Shown: positions 1 through 12,984, counted from the stretch's first letter. The stretch: DNA of 64,000 nt from Glebionis coronaria (GCA_025667525.1 CM046877.1:297534364-297598363); one strand, 5' to 3'. Made by a program: numbers and translations. The notes: generated by a model not told the origin, from the letters alone.

Positions 1-654
1 CCGTAGTGAGATTCTTAGGAAAAGTATCTGATTACCGAGTGTCGATGCCCGACTGGATGTATTGACGTTCCTATCATTTCTTTTGATTTGGTTTCATTTG
101 AATGACCTGGGTAACGATCCGAGGAGCTTTCGAATGCGTACTCAAATTATGAAAACATGGGATATATTCATATTTGTTAAATGTTTTCGTCTGTATCTGA
201 TTTGAAATTCTCTCGCATAGATTATGCGTTGACCTTACTCTGTTAATAGTAGTTGTGTATCCTAATATCCCTGAATTTGTGAAGGATTATGAATTATTAT
301 TAATCTTTTGAGAAGTTCACATCTTATCGACGGCAATAAAACTGAAAAGTTGATAGTGCCAGTAGAAGGATTGATTGATTATGACATGACGACATTGTCT
401 TAATTGATGGGAACTCGAGTAGAATTCCCTAAATGATAAGATGTTGATTATCAAAAGTGATCTAAATAATTCTTGATGGATGACTATATCCTGTATTAAG
501 ACTTGAAATTATACCATGAATGGTTGTGAATTAGTCATAGATATTGTAATCTAGAAGAAACCTAATATGAATTCATTAAAAGATGTTTATGTTATCTAAA
601 CTTTAGTAAGTATTTGTTGATGGTGAATTACCTAGACTTTTGCCATTAAGGCAA

Positions 655-1200
655 GTTGAAATTAGTATTGATTATATTCCCGGTGCTGCACTTGTGGCGT
701 GTGCACTGTACGTCAGCACCATCTAAATTAAAGGAATTTCCGTACAACTGAGAGAGTTGTCGGAGAAAGATTTTATTATACCAAGCCTGTCATCCTGAAG
801 AGCTATGGTGTTATCATTCCTTATATTTATAGATTACCGTGACTGAGTAAATTGACAATCGAAAACGATATCCATAACTCGAAATGGAAGATTTGTTCGA
901 TCATTTACAAGATTCTAGTGTATGTTTTAAATATTTGATCCACGGCATGGTTATCATCAAATTCGCATATGCGAAAAATATTATCTATTCCAATCACCAC
1001 ATCCGGTACTTGTAATGAACATTACGAGTTTCACGTGATGTCGATTGGATTGACCAATGCACATGTAGCATTCATAAATTTGATGAATCACGTGTGTAGG
1101 CTGTAATTTGATAAATTGATGCTCGTGATCATTAAGGACCATTTGTTTGCTTTAAGAATAAGAAGGAGTTAGAAAGTAACTATAGATTGCCCTGGATTGG
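655..1200 (+). pseudogene. Gypsy reverse transcriptase remnant (element G)
   Basis: The frames around 660-780 read an eroded linker (ISIDYIPGAA, then QLRELSEKDFI), followed near 830-900 by eroded fingers and palm sequence around FIDYR and the EDLFD segment. From about 890 to 1110 come the equivalents of the DLRSGYHQLRI, TRYGHYEF and MPFGLTNAP blocks, recognisable through substitutions. The catalytic region near 1115-1160 reads LMLVIIKDHLF instead of the usual FIDD-type motif, so the active site is lost. There are several stops and frame changes. This is a dead relic, and the identification rests on a chain of short matches in the right order. Confidence 0.65.
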
Positions 1201-2269
1201 CCGAACAATTAAAAATTGTACCTTGAATATTTAACACGTGATTAAAGACTTAAACCTTTACATTATTTGACTATGTGATTAATAGATAATGGAATATAAA
1301 TTGACTCTTCAAAAATTAAGAGCCCTTTTAAGACTTTGGATTTTACCAAAAAGAAATGGAAATATGTTTTGACAAATGTTTTAACAAAGGATTTTAAAGG
1401 GATTACTCCCTTATACACTAAACATTTAACTAAACTTCTGTTTAGGGGTAAATGTTTGTGTATACCTCAAGATAACTTAAGAAGGATTGAGTAAAAACCA
1501 TTTATACCATAACCTGAAAACTTAAAACGACAATTTTTGCTTTCCAAACTAAGAAAAATATGACCAAAGTATAAACAAAGGTTTTTCGAACATTTACGAA
1601 TCTTATTAATTATTTTCGATAAATTAGCAAAAATCTTGATAATTAAAAATCAAATTTATTTTGAACATTTTATTATAATTGGTCGAACTAAGAAATTTAA
1701 ACTTTTAACGTTTACGTTTCATAAAAATTAAATAATTATTATTAATTTACATATAATAATTATCGACGCTTTAGACGCCGGATTGAGAAAGACTGATAAA
1801 AATGATAGTTGAGACGAAACTAAAACATAGAAGATATGAAGAAAGAATTTTGAATAAATACGATTGTGATATTTATTTCATCAGGAAAGTGAACGTAATT
1901 ACTGACACATTATGTATAAAAGATAAAGAACCAGTTAGGACATGTTCCTTAATAATGAAGGAGCAAAATAAATTGCCGAACAATTTAAAATATAGCCGAT
2001 GATTGTAAAAAGAGATAATATAGATAATAAAAAGTGGTTCGCGGCTAATGTGAACCGTTAGAATTGAGAAGCCGATAGCGTTAAATGTTTTAAAGGCCAC
2101 TTAGATTGTCTAAATATGGAGATTGCGAGATATAGTTATGTTGGAATTTGTAAGTATAAGTATTATATGTATGTCATTTTTGACTAAAAGTATCTTTGTT
2201 TGAAGAAGTTGTACTGATAGCAATTATGAAGGCAGACATCGCCTCATACATTAGTAAATGTCTAGCTAT

Positions 2270-2640
2270 TGCAAAGGTCATCATCTGAATTTGATTCGAT
2301 TTGGGTCATCGTCGACAGACTGACCAAATCTGCTAATATCATTCTCGTTAATGATAATTGCAAAAGAGTTATGTAAACATAGTGTGCTTGTATCGAACAT
2401 CTTTATCAAGATCCTCGCTTCGCATCGAACTTCTAGAGATTTGCTCAGAAATCATTGAGAACGAACCTTGATGAGAGTACTATATACCACCCCAAATCGA
2501 AGGGACGAGGTAAAGTAACGATATAAGGTAATATAAGTGCTGTTTTATGTTTGAATGATTGACCTTTGGTAATAGACCGTATAATCGTTTTCCTTTGGAA
2601 AGATTATCATTGATAATCATCGTGTTAGGATTGAGATCGA
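2270..2640 (+). pseudogene. Gypsy integrase remnant (element G)
   Basis: Around 2290-2330 the DNA reads FDSIWVIVDRLTKSA, the block after the first catalytic Asp of gypsy integrases. Near 2445-2515 it reads SLRTNLDESTIYHPKSKG, equivalent to the block carrying [13 protein letters not shown] downstream segment (about 2570-2640) resembles the region after the catalytic Glu. Spacing and order fit an integrase core, and stop codons and frame changes throughout make it non-functional. A chromodomain would be expected before 3340; only vague similarity (a WRKYPH-like segment near 3270-3290) is visible, so I do not call it. Confidence 0.6.
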
Positions 2641-5308
2641 ATCTTGTTAGGATCTAGATCTTAGAGCATCTGTAATCAAGAGTTGAGATGAAGACACCCG
2701 ACATACACCCATTGTGATTTGGACATGTCTTTTAGGTTTAAGGTTTCCTATGATGGCGAACCTAATCTTACAAAATACCCGAACCGCGAGATCTGAAATG
2801 ATTGTTGAAATTAGGATTTGATTATTGACAGCCGATAGTGGGCAAGAGGTTATGTGAATGTGAAATGTAGATCTTGAAGTGCCAAATGGGTAGCGAAGTT
2901 ATGCCACAATTTTTAAACTTGGAAAATGAATTCATGATCTGACAAATCATGGGATATAAGTCCCCGTTGTTTGGGACCATTGAGATGATGTAAAAGTTGG
3001 GATTGAAAGGCATATAAGCTGGATCTACCCTAGGACTTCAAGAACTACGTGAATTATGTTTTGTATATCGAACTTGATGGAATATCTATCAAGGGAGAAT
3101 CTGATTATTCTTAGTAGAGCTTAGATCGGCGAAAAGTTGCATTCATCAGAAACCCGTGAACATCATGGATAGAGAAAGTAAGTCAACATTTAGCCTGATC
3201 TTATTCCCGTAGTTATGTTTGATGAAACTCGCGTATTATAATGGATTACACTTGTGAGAAAAGACCGAATGTGGAGGAAATACCCACATGGCTTTAACTC
3301 TATAAGAAGCGAGTAGTAAGATGATCTTTGAGGACAAAGATCCTGTTTAGGGGTAAATGCTGTGACAATCCGTCAATTTACGATTGATATTTTATTCTCA
3401 ATATTTATTTAAAAACATTATTTTAATGTTATAATATGAACTCACATATTTTTGGGAAGAAATTTGGATTTACGTCTTGGAGTAGCATCGACTACGTCTA
3501 AACCGGAGGATTAAACGTTACGTGCTTACGTTTACATACACCGTCTTTGGTGACAGTCCGACATTTCAGAAAATAAATTTATCCGTGAATATTATTTTGG
3601 AGTTTTAAATTTGTGTTAGTTCATAAACTCACAAATTTACGAGAAGAGATTAGGACTTACGATTTTGTTTTTAACGTCCTTTACGACTAAACCGGAAACC
3701 TTAGGATTACGTATTTACGTTTTCGAACTCCGTTTTTGATGAAACAATTTTTATTAGATTCGTTTTGTGACGTTGATTCATAATTTATAAAAACGTTTTT
3801 CGTAAAACGACCCGAGGGCACGCAAATCGAGGAAACTAGAATCGAGGAGTACCCGTATTTAAATAGGGATGAGACAAGATAAATCTTGCCCCACCCCCAC
3901 TCTGGGACGGCAAGAGTAAGCAACACAACACCGTAGGTGTCAAGTTGCTAGCATAAACCATACACTTGTCTAATTAAGCTTACTTTGTAAGCTACCTTAC
4001 AACAAAACCATCAAACCTTCACATACCACCATTACAACATGCAAACAACTACACATTTCTTTCTCACTCTCCCTAGTGTGCCGTCCACTTTTCTCCCACA
4101 AACACCATTTTGATCAAAAATTAACCTTGAAATCCCATGTTATTTCTACATATGTTGAAGCCCTCTTGAAGCTCTCTTGAATGGTGGTGATTATAACATA
4201 CATGGAGGAGTTTTCTTGGTGTCTTGGGTCTGATTTTCCACAAGGAGTTTATGAATATTGGTGGTCATGAAGAAGGTCTTGGTGCATCACAAGTTTCTCC
4301 ATCAAAAATCCATGTTTTGATCAACCTACATCATCATGGTGGTATAAAGATTGTCCTCCCCATCTTTTTGTTAATTTGATTATGTAAACATGTATTTTAT
4401 TTCCTATTGTATATGTTTATGATGATTATATGATGATAAAAATGTTATGTGGGGATTTGTTGTTGATAATCATGGATAAAAAGATGCAAAACTATAAGTA
4501 AAAATGGGTAAATCTTGTTTAAATAATAGGCTGTATAAAAACAGTAAAGAACCATATGGTAAACTGATAAAATGATGAAGTAGAATGGATTTACAGTAAG
4601 CTATGGGTCTTGTACACATGTGAGAGTTGGCCATGCAATGAAATCATTGTAATGAGTGAGATATGATCAAAACAAGTTTAGGGTATAAATCTGAGGTTAC
4701 TGTTTTGGACGATTTTTAGAAAATACTTAAAGGATGATTCAACAGTAGCTATAGAAGAGTTAAATGTAGCAAATATCATGTAGTTTATGTGATAAAAGTT
4801 TGAGCTTCTATCTCCATGTAGAACTCTAGATATGGAAGTTTTGGTGAAAGTGAAGATAAAAATCAGATTTTTGGAAATTAAAGAATAATACTATTATATA
4901 AGCACTCAAATTTTAATAGTATAAAATATAAATTAAAACCCACTAACTCATGAATTTTATTTATATAAATATGTACAATGATAAATAAGTGGACATTTTG
5001 TAAAAATGGTAACTTGTTATGTTTTATAAGATATAAAACTATAAACATGATTTTTACGACTTTTTCGGCTATTGCCGTAAAATTAACGTTTTTGTTAAAT
5101 AAAACTTAGACGACCAAACCCGTCTAATGTAAAGTTTATAAAATTCATATACTGAGGTATAAGTAACTAATACAAGTAAAAACCGATAAAACCCGAACCA
5201 TAAGAATTACGGACATTTACGAGCTAACTAAGCATATTGGGCTAATACTTGGACTAATACTTGGGCTAATAATTGGACTAAATAAGATAAACACTCCTAA
5301 AAAGAACT

Positions 5309-5788
5309 TGTGGTTCCCTATTGATCGTTAGACTCAATGGTTAAGAACCATTATATCTAGGTTGATCATCATTCATATGATAACATAGCGGAAAAGAACA
5401 ATGATCATAACAAGGTGTTTAGGCACAAGACACATGAATTAAAACAATTGGATTGCTAATTATATTAATAATCAACAATCACTAGACGTGTATACATTGA
5501 ATCCCACGTCTAGTGCGACACACACTTTAGGTTTACATTGTGAATGATAGTTATATAAAACCTACGTCTTGTGTATTCTTTATATACTAGAATACCCAGG
5601 CTTACAAAGGAAACTAAATAAGATATTTAGTAAATAATATATTCACTAAATAAGATATTCACTAAATCTTCTAATCTTTTATTGTGATCTTCTACAAAGT
5701 TTTTCCACCAGCTTGTAGAATCTCCTTTTGTCATATTTAGTCCTTATCTTTTGTTTTTGACATATCAACTCATAATTTCGACCCAACA
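5309..5788 (-). repeat. Element H LTR (3' LTR in element orientation)
   Basis: This is the 480-bp terminal repeat. On the minus strand it begins TGTTGGGTCG and ends GGGAACCACA. A TATATAAAG box on the minus strand (about 5578-5586) is framed by GTATTC (5573-5578) and GAATAC (5590-5595), so the TATA sits in the loop of a small inverted repeat. Confidence 0.9.
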
Positions 5789-6660
5789 ATCTTCCCCTAG
5801 TTGATGATGTCAAAAACACTCCTCTTAAGCATGAATCCTTTGTATGTAGTACATGATCTCCAAGAAGCTTCCCCTTAAGTATAGCACATATTCTTCCCCT
5901 TTTTGACACATCAATAGGGAATATGTGAAAGTATGCAATCTTGTAGATTCTCCAAAAGTAGGCTCTGTGTAATGATCCTGAAGAAAAATAGCTTTAATAT
6001 TTTTGATGTAGAAGTAAAATATCCCAACCTTGTGTTCCATGTCTTGTACTATCCACGTGACTAAGAACTTATATCAGACCAATTATAAGTAGACCTCGAT
6101 CCCTTGTCAATATTCTCATCCTATGTGAGACACTGAGCACGATAATGTAACTCCTTCAAGTGTTATGACAAGTCTTCATCACTATCCATGTAAGCACGAA
6201 CAAGTTACCTTTAAAGTCAGTGAATGGTACGCCACGACTTTAAGATATGATAGAACACAAACTCGCGAAAATCTTCTTCAATCATCAAAACTTACCATAA
6301 GAATTCTTCCCCTTAAGCTAACACCTCTTCATGACGAATTTGAATGGAATAACACCTTCATACCATATGTAAAAGCCTGTTATGGATAACTCTTTCGCAA
6401 GGCTATCCCGATTACATAGTTTAAAATATCCATCAAGCTTTCATAAAAAATTGCTAACTCACTTTAAGATCATTAATCCCTTTAAAAATATCCGAGCCAT
6501 AAATATCATCATGATATTCTATATTAAAACAGAGATTCCATGTACCTTTGTGTGTAAATAACTCCTTTTTGTGTGCTTAAAACGTCCAATTTTCTCAAAC
6601 AGCAGCTATCCATGTGTCGTCCAACATCCTTCTCTGTCCAATATTTTTACCAAATGTATT

Positions 6661-6841
6661 GTCCGATATCGGATAATACCTATCAGCGTTTGAAGAACAT
6701 ATCTCGGATAACACTGTCAACCTGTCAGCGTTGACTTATTCCTTGTCAGCGTCTAAATCCTTCCTGTCAGCGCCTAAATAACAAACGTCAGCGCCAACCT
6801 ATGATCCTGTCAGCGTCATCTTCAAATATTGTCAACGTCAA
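6661..6841. repeat. GTCAGCG motif array inside element H
   Basis: Six copies of TCAGCG, most within CTGTCAGCG(T/C)C, plus one GTCAACGTC variant, occur at irregular 20-35 bp spacing. Two GATATCGGATAA/TCTCGGATAA units lie at the left side. The region is non-coding on both strands and belongs to the element's untranslated interior. Confidence 0.75.
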
Positions 6842-7810
6842 ATTAATTTAAATAATTCCATCCCCACGTGACATTCATTCCATATGAATGAATCATATGA
6901 TGACGTCCCAATCAAACAGTAGCTTTAAACAATTCCTCTTGTCGCTTGACAGCTTTCACAATCAAACAGTAGTATATTTGTACTCACACGCAGCCTTTAC
7001 TTTTGACTTTCTCCAAACATATTGCACCAAATAAATGATGCCCTAAAAATCAGGAAAAGAATAATCTAATAAATTTGGAGATATCTATTCACTGTGAATA
7101 TTATCGTGACATTTCTCTAACTTCCATCCAATCACAGCAGTCTAACCGTGTGAACACAAATTATCCAACCAATGAGAATTGAGTGGCTTACTGTAATACA
7201 GTGGAATAGCATGTAGAGGATCAAAAATATATAACGAATATTAGGGTTTTGTTCCATAATCACGCTCCAAAAAGATAGCTGCAATCCCCACGTGTGTTTT
7301 CTGTTATCTTGGACCAAATAAAAATTACCCTGCTGAATAAACGTGAAGTACACATACTGAAATCTGACCTCACGTCTGCTATGATCCGTTTATATCAAGT
7401 AATCTTCATTATCATAGATCTAGGGTTTTGGATGAAACCCTAAAACTTTATCACCTCCAATTCGTCATAAAACATCAGATCTTCTGTTATATGTAATGAT
7501 CTAGGGTTTTCAGTAACCCTAAATCATGATTTCATGTGAATATAAAAATCTGAAAATCACCTATGCTGCCTACTTTGACGCCTAATAACTTTTGCCTGGG
7601 GATAAAACTCGACAATCCCTCCGGTGGATGTTTAGATCTATGTATGTAGAACACACATCTAAAATTTCGTGACGATCCAACGGTTCAATCAAAAGTTATG
7701 ACCTTCTGAATACTGCTGCGCACACAAAAACGTCCAGAAAAATCCATACGAATTTTTCTTTTCTTCACCATACACGAACACCTCGTCGGACCTAGATATC
7801 AAGAGCCTTA

Positions 7811-7825
7811 GGCTCTGATACCAAT
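7811..7825 (-). other. Primer-binding site of element H (tRNA-iMet)
   Basis: The reverse complement reads ATTGGTATCAGAGCC. TGGTATCAGAGCC is the standard complement of the plant initiator methionine tRNA 3' end. It lies two bases inside the LTR and fixes the element's orientation as minus. Confidence 0.9.
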
Positions 7826-8305
7826 TGTGGTTCCCTATTGATCGTTAGACTCAATGGTTAAGAACCATTATATCTAGGTTGATCATCATTCATATGATAA
7901 CATAGCGGAAAAGAACAATGATCATAACAAGGTGTTTAGGCACAAGACACATGAATTAAAACAATTGGATTGCTAATTATATTAATAATCAACAATCACT
8001 AGACGTGTATACATTGAATCCCACGTCTAGTGCGACACACACTTTAGGTTTACATTGTGAATGATAGTTATATAAAACCTACGTCTTGTGTATTCTTTAT
8101 ATACTAGAATACCCAGGCTTACAAAGGAAACTAAATAAGATATTTAGTAAATAATATATTCACTAAATAAGATATTCACTAAATCTTCTAATCTTTTATT
8201 GTGATCTTCTACAAAGTTTTTCCACCAGCTTGTAGAATCTCCTTTTGTTATATTTAGTCCTTATCTTTTGTTTTTGACATATCAACTCATAATTTCGACC
8301 CAACA
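7826..8305 (-). repeat. Element H LTR (5' LTR in element orientation)
   Basis: This 480-bp copy is nearly identical to 5309-5788 and directly adjoins the primer-binding site at 7811-7825. The 3' flank GAACT (8306-8310) matches the 5' flank of the other LTR. Confidence 0.9.
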
Positions 8306-9871
8306 GAACTTATTGGGCTTAACCCATTTAGGCCCAACTTGTAAAGTATACATACTGATAATATAGGTATAAAAGGGATTAAAACAAGTTAAAGAACTTA
8401 TAATAAGTTTATTGGACCTAAAACACGTAAATAGGTAAAACGAGACTACTAGTATAAAAGTTATCGACACATAACACAAAAATGAGTAAACGAGAATATG
8501 TAAACCCACTTGATCATCATATATATATAATCATCATATGTATACATAATTGTTATTTTTATAAAGTCATTGGACATGAGTCTAAGACCGAGTATTATTT
8601 GTCTAGGTTTCCGTGATTGAAGCGCGTACCGTACATCCGAATTGCCGATAACCCGCCTTCCCACATCAACGTGAGTTCATAGCCTCGCACTCTTTTAAAT
8701 GTTTTTATAAATGTTTTATAAACCCGCGAGGGAGATAACATGTTAGTTTTTATTAAATAGGACACCATTTGTCCCGATTGTTTGTTTATTGATTTTGGAC
8801 CCGAATGATTGAATGACCCGATTGTATGACCCGATAAATGATTAAAGGACCCGATAGATGAAATTAAATGGATTATTAAAGTTAGGTTATGTCACTAAAA
8901 GTCCCATTAGCATGAATTGTGAACTACCGGGATTTGGTATACGCTTATGCATTTAATAGTACTATTTGGGGACGATCACCCCAGTTCGCGCCTTGACGGT
9001 TGATCCCCGTCGTGCCACATTGATTGGTAAGCGAATTTATGTATGAGAAGATTTCCATAGCGTGACCTTTGTGACGACACGCTACTTTAGATGGGCAAAA
9101 TTTGTATCGGGTTAGCTACCCGTTGTTGGTTTAGTAAGGTAACAATGTCATGCGGCTTATAATAATCCAAAACTAACGAAATACTACTAGACGCTCCGAA
9201 GTACGATGTATTGCCTGACTAGCAATACTGGGTCATACTATTGATATTATGTTTGTGTTTTGGTTTTCATAACCATATTCATATAACGGTTTTTATTTGA
9301 TTTTATACGACGTCATAAGACATATCGTATGATGTTTTTACGACATTGGCTCGTATACTGATTTTTAAGGCAAATGCCTATATTATGATTTTCGATGAGG
9401 ATTTGTATAAAATGACTTTGGCTATTTTATGGCCTATTAAAAAGTTTTGTATAAAATGATTTTGGCTATTTTACGGCCTATTACAATGATTTGTACGAAT
9501 TGATTTTCGGTACTAATTTTTTTACCAAAGTTTTATTGATGGAATTTATTAAACTCTATGAATTCACTCGGCGTTATCGCTGGCCTTTTCTTTAACATGT
9601 TTTATCTCAGGTACTTGAAGGTAATTCTAGGGAAGACAACAAGAATTCATGGCCCGCACTTAAACAATAATTTCCATTCAAATACTTTGTAAAACTTTGT
9701 ATGAAATAATATGACTTGGGACCGATGTAACTTTGATATTTATGAATGGAAATGCTTTTATTATTAAACGACGCGATTTTTATGCGTTGTCTATGATGTG
9801 AGTAATGTGCTATCCCGTAACACCAACGAGTCTTCCGCCGTACTGAGTTGTATAAATTTGGGGGTGTTACA

Positions 9872-10160
9872 AAAAGCCTTTGTTAATTTTTGCTGATATT
9901 AGTTAAGGGGTGTTTGGTTTAAGGTATAATAGATTTTGGGTGACGCAAACTCTTGATTTATCTCGCATGCACATGTGAGTTGATCCAGTGTGAGTTAATT
10001 TTAGTTGTTATTCTGGTCTTGGTAACTTTGCATCTAAAATTTGCATATTAGTCAATATTATGCTATATTTTTCAATTGTATGATTTCTTGATGTTGATTG
10101 TGTGTTAGAATTTAGGATCTTGTTTGTTGCTAGTTTAGGAGTTATATTAGGTGTGCGTTA
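9872..10160. other. Unassigned AT-rich stretch
   Basis: T-rich sequence between the end of the G LTR and a Copia fragment. I see no ORF, repeat or RNA gene in it. Confidence 0.5.
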
Positions 10161-10177
10161 CAAAGTTGGGAAGCAAG

Positions 10178-10520
10178 TTCCCCAATATTAAGTTTGATAT
10201 TCACTATTGTGATGCTTACAAAGTTGGGAAGAAATTTCACTCAAGTCACTAGGCCAAGAATTTGGTATCAACCTCTCGGTGCCTAGAGCTCCTACATATG
10301 GATCTCTTTGGACCTTTCGTTATACGGAGTTATGGAGGTAACCTTTATACCCTAGTTATTGTTGATGACTATTCTAGATTCACCTGGACTAGATTTTTGG
10401 CTACTAAGAATGAAGCTTTCGATCATTTCGAAACCTTTAGTCGAAGGATCCAAAATCAACTAGGATGTTCAATTGTTTCTATTAGGACGGATCATGGTAG
10501 GGAATTTGATATGAGTGTAA
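10178..10520 (+). pseudogene. Truncated Copia GAG-preintegrase/integrase fragment
   Basis: This fragment matches the element F pol region 59567-59898 closely at the DNA level, covering the end of the GAG-preintegrase domain (a CDAxKVGK-like block) through the first catalytic Asp (HMDLFGP) and the second (IRTDHGREFD). It stops directly after that block and runs into unrelated DNA, so no complete integrase is present. An in-frame open stretch starts at 10262. Just upstream, 10159-10182 repeats part of the fragment (ACAAAGTTGGGAAG), which points to a small duplication at the break. It is a relic of a SIRE-like element related to F. Confidence 0.85.
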
Positions 10521-11644
10521 TTACTCATAATCAGTTGTATCATTAAATGGATAATAAATGCCTAAAACCTATGAATATGGCCTTGTATATGCATGTTTCT
10601 TGTTTCATGTGTGTAGGTACCAATGATCACGAAAACCGGCAAAAACGACACGAGTTTGAAGAAAAGATCAAGAAGCCAAAAGACAAGTCGTTTTTTAAGG
10701 ATTTAATTTTATAAAAGTTATTTGGCAAAGTGGGAACCACATTTGGTTAATGGGCCTAAAATCCCATTAAGATGCGACATTTGACAACACTACAACTTTT
10801 ATGAGACGGTGGAAGCAACTATTGGCTCAAAGCCCATTAGGGTAAAAACATGAGACATTGAAAGTAATATAAGGGAAAACCTTTCACTTGGTCAATATTG
10901 CATTCGTTACAAACAAAGTCACACACAAAAAAAATAAACGCAGTGAATCACAGCCATCAAGAACAAACCTTAATTCAATTTAGGGGTTTCCATATCTTAG
11001 GAAAGTAAGCCTCACGCGCCTGAATAAATTCCCTACTATATTGGGATGTAGAAGACGCACCAAGGAGCCCACATGGCATCTCAAACGTGTCATTCCTTTC
11101 CTGTGATTGGTCAAGATACCTTCAAACCATTCATAGCCCCAATAAAAAAGGGCCACCTCAGCGAAGAACTAGCACAACAAGCACAAATTATTGCCATGCT
11201 GGTGATCTGTGTGCAAGAAGCCCCTTATCCACCCTTAGATCAAAGCAGCAAAGAAAGAGAGAGAATGAAGAAGATCCAATGGTTGTGAATCAACCTTCAT
11301 CAACACCACACCCTCTCGGGTTTGCCTATAAAAACCTCCAAAAATAGTGTAATTTTCATCCCATTTTTATTTTACTGTTATAATGTCAAATTACATATAG
11401 GATAAATTGTACTTTTATTTTAATAGTATTGTAATAATTTTCTGGATTAATAAAAGTTATTTTGAGCTTAATTTGTTCTTGAGTTTTTGTCACTGTTAAA
11501 ATTAATTGCAATTATTCTTTAATATTCTATTTTGATATTAATTGAAAAAAGTTATTTGATTAAGCTTATTTAATAGCTTAATTGAATAATTAAAGTGAGA
11601 TTGGGAACAAATCTTATCCCCACTAGATAGATTAAAAAATCTGT
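10521..11644. other. Unassigned interval, possibly an old LTR
   Basis: A TATAAAAA box lies at 11327-11334, downstream of a C-rich stretch and followed by T-rich sequence, which is the pattern of a plant LTR promoter. The part near 10620-10700 (GAAAACCGGCAAAAACG and following AAG-rich text) loosely resembles the U3 of the C/D LTRs. I cannot find matching boundaries or a target duplication, so this remains a suggestion. Confidence 0.3.
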
Positions 11645-12984
11645 GAATATATGACAACCGGGAATTTTGTAGATTTTAAATAATATTAAATTGTATTATT
11701 TAATAATAGAAATTCATTTTCGAGAGATATCAAAGTCATTTGATTCGAAAACGAGAGTTTATTTCACATACTGTAAAAGACTGCGTAAAAATCTGAGAAC
11801 TGACGCGATACAAATTAAATTTATATTTAATTATTCAGAAATATTTGATAAAAGAGTTATTAAATTATTTGATACTTTAATTTTTATTTTTATTTTAATA
11901 ACGTACATTGAAACGAGAACATCAAAATTAATTACAGTTTCTTTGAGCGCTAACTATTCGAGATAACCGATAAATAGTAACTATTTTAGATAAAGATATA
12001 TACAGAACGATTTCGAAAAATTTATCTAACAAATACTCTAATTCATTGGAAAAATCATTTAAAAATTAATCATGCGATTTTCAGAAAACGAATCAAATTT
12101 TATAAAGACGTACGAGTCCCAAACCATGTATTAACAAAAGTTATAACAAAAATTTAATTTTAGTCCCTGCATTATCAGGAACCTTTCACTTTATTTTCAT
12201 AAAATTTAGCTAACACATATAAAAGCCAAAAATAGGGTTTCCCCTCATTTCACACAAACCCTAAACCTAATAATAAAACACTCTCTCTCTCTAAACATTT
12301 TCCGGCGCCTCTTTACTTTTCGGCCAGATTTTGGCCGCCGGAATCCGCCACCACCATCACAAAGAAAGCCAATTAACAGCCACCGATGTATTGGATCTAC
12401 TCGATCCATCATTTAAAGGTCATCTTGTGGTGTTATACCTTACCATCATTACCACGCAGTTAACCACCCGAGACTCCATCTCCTCGTCTAGATCCACCAT
12501 CAATCTACCGTGACATCATACATAGTCGCCACTAACCTCACCATATCATCAGACCCGACCACCAGCCACTGCTCTCACCCCTCCACGAAAGACCACGAAT
12601 CGTGGTCATTGGCCACGTTTGACGCTGTATAGCACACCACCCATCAAGACCATCCAGTTCCCGTCACCACCATGGTTATCCGACCATCACCACCATCATC
12701 CTGACTACAACAGCATCACCACAAACGTGGTGATAAAACCACGTGCACACCAACGTCCAGATCAAAAACTATGACCATATCTGACAACATCTGCTGTCGT
12801 CGTCGCTGCCGTCCCGTCACTACTAACGTGCACATCAGCCGAGGGTGTTTGGTTGCTTGTTTATATCAAAACCACTAGCCATTTGGTGCTCGTGGGTGTT
12901 AGATATAGTTGCATCAGCCGTGGTGGTGTTTTGTTCGTCTATTCGTGTTATCAGTTAACGGAGGGTATAAATCCGAAGATAAAA

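Larger units (their letters stand above)
5309..8305 (-). mobile_element. Element H: young non-autonomous Copia-like LTR element
   Basis: It is 2997 bp long, bounded by two 480-bp direct repeats (TG...CA) and flanked by the 5-bp duplication GAACT at 5304-5308 and 8306-8310. Orientation is minus: the reverse complement of 7811-7825 is an initiator-Met primer site (TGGTATCAGAGCC), and the reverse complement of 5789-5800 is a purine tract (CTAGGGGAAGAT). The two LTRs differ by one base by my reading (C at 5731 versus T at the matching position), so insertion is recent. The 2.0-kb interior has no gag or pol ORF, so proteins must have come from another Copia element. In size it lies between TRIM and LARD classes. 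Confidence 0.9.
1..9871 (+). mobile_element. Element G: decayed Ty3/gypsy chromovirus-like retrotransposon, 3' part
   Basis: The 5' end lies outside the window. Translated piecewise, the DNA follows the order of a gypsy polyprotein: protease-RT linker and RT (about 655-1200), then integrase (about 2270-2640), then a purine-rich tract (3349-3360) directly before an LTR start TGTGACAATCC at 3361. No frame stays open for more than about 75 codons, and most departures from the family pattern look like C-to-T or G-to-A changes, as expected for an old methylated copy. The stretches 1-650, 1200-2270 and 2640-3350 must once have been polyprotein but are too decayed to assign with confidence. The long LTRs ending GGGGGTGTTACA suggest the Tekay/Del group; that lineage call is inference. 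Confidence 0.7.
3361..9871 (+). repeat. 3' LTR of element G, split by element H
   Basis: The LTR starts TGTGACAATCC right after a purine tract and ends GGGGGTGTTACA at 9871, the TG...CA form common in plant chromoviruses. Without H and its duplicated GAACT it would be about 3.5 kb, which is long but in the range of Tekay-type LTRs. A TATTTAAATA element near 3855-3865 is the likely promoter. The rest (3900-5300 and 8310-9860) is AT-rich and non-coding, and no ORF in it deserves a call. The end sequence resembles that of solo LTR S (GGGGGTGTGACA), so both belong to related families. Confidence 0.65.

Noticed and set aside
6661..6841. CRISPR-like array (regularly repeated short units)
   Set aside because: Units are very short, spacing is irregular, and the context is a plant LTR element. 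The same applies to 40620-40885 and 43788-44375.
11073..11288. ORF with a faint resemblance to a protein-kinase C-terminal segment (EELAQQAQIIAMLVICVQE)
   Set aside because: The match is short, has no upstream kinase motifs and overlaps another open frame. It is probably chance within old repeat DNA.
12331..12850. Possible His/Pro/Thr-rich host gene exon in the C-rich part of solo LTR S
   Set aside because: It lies inside the LTR downstream of its TATA box and is low-complexity CAT/CAC sequence with several short frames.
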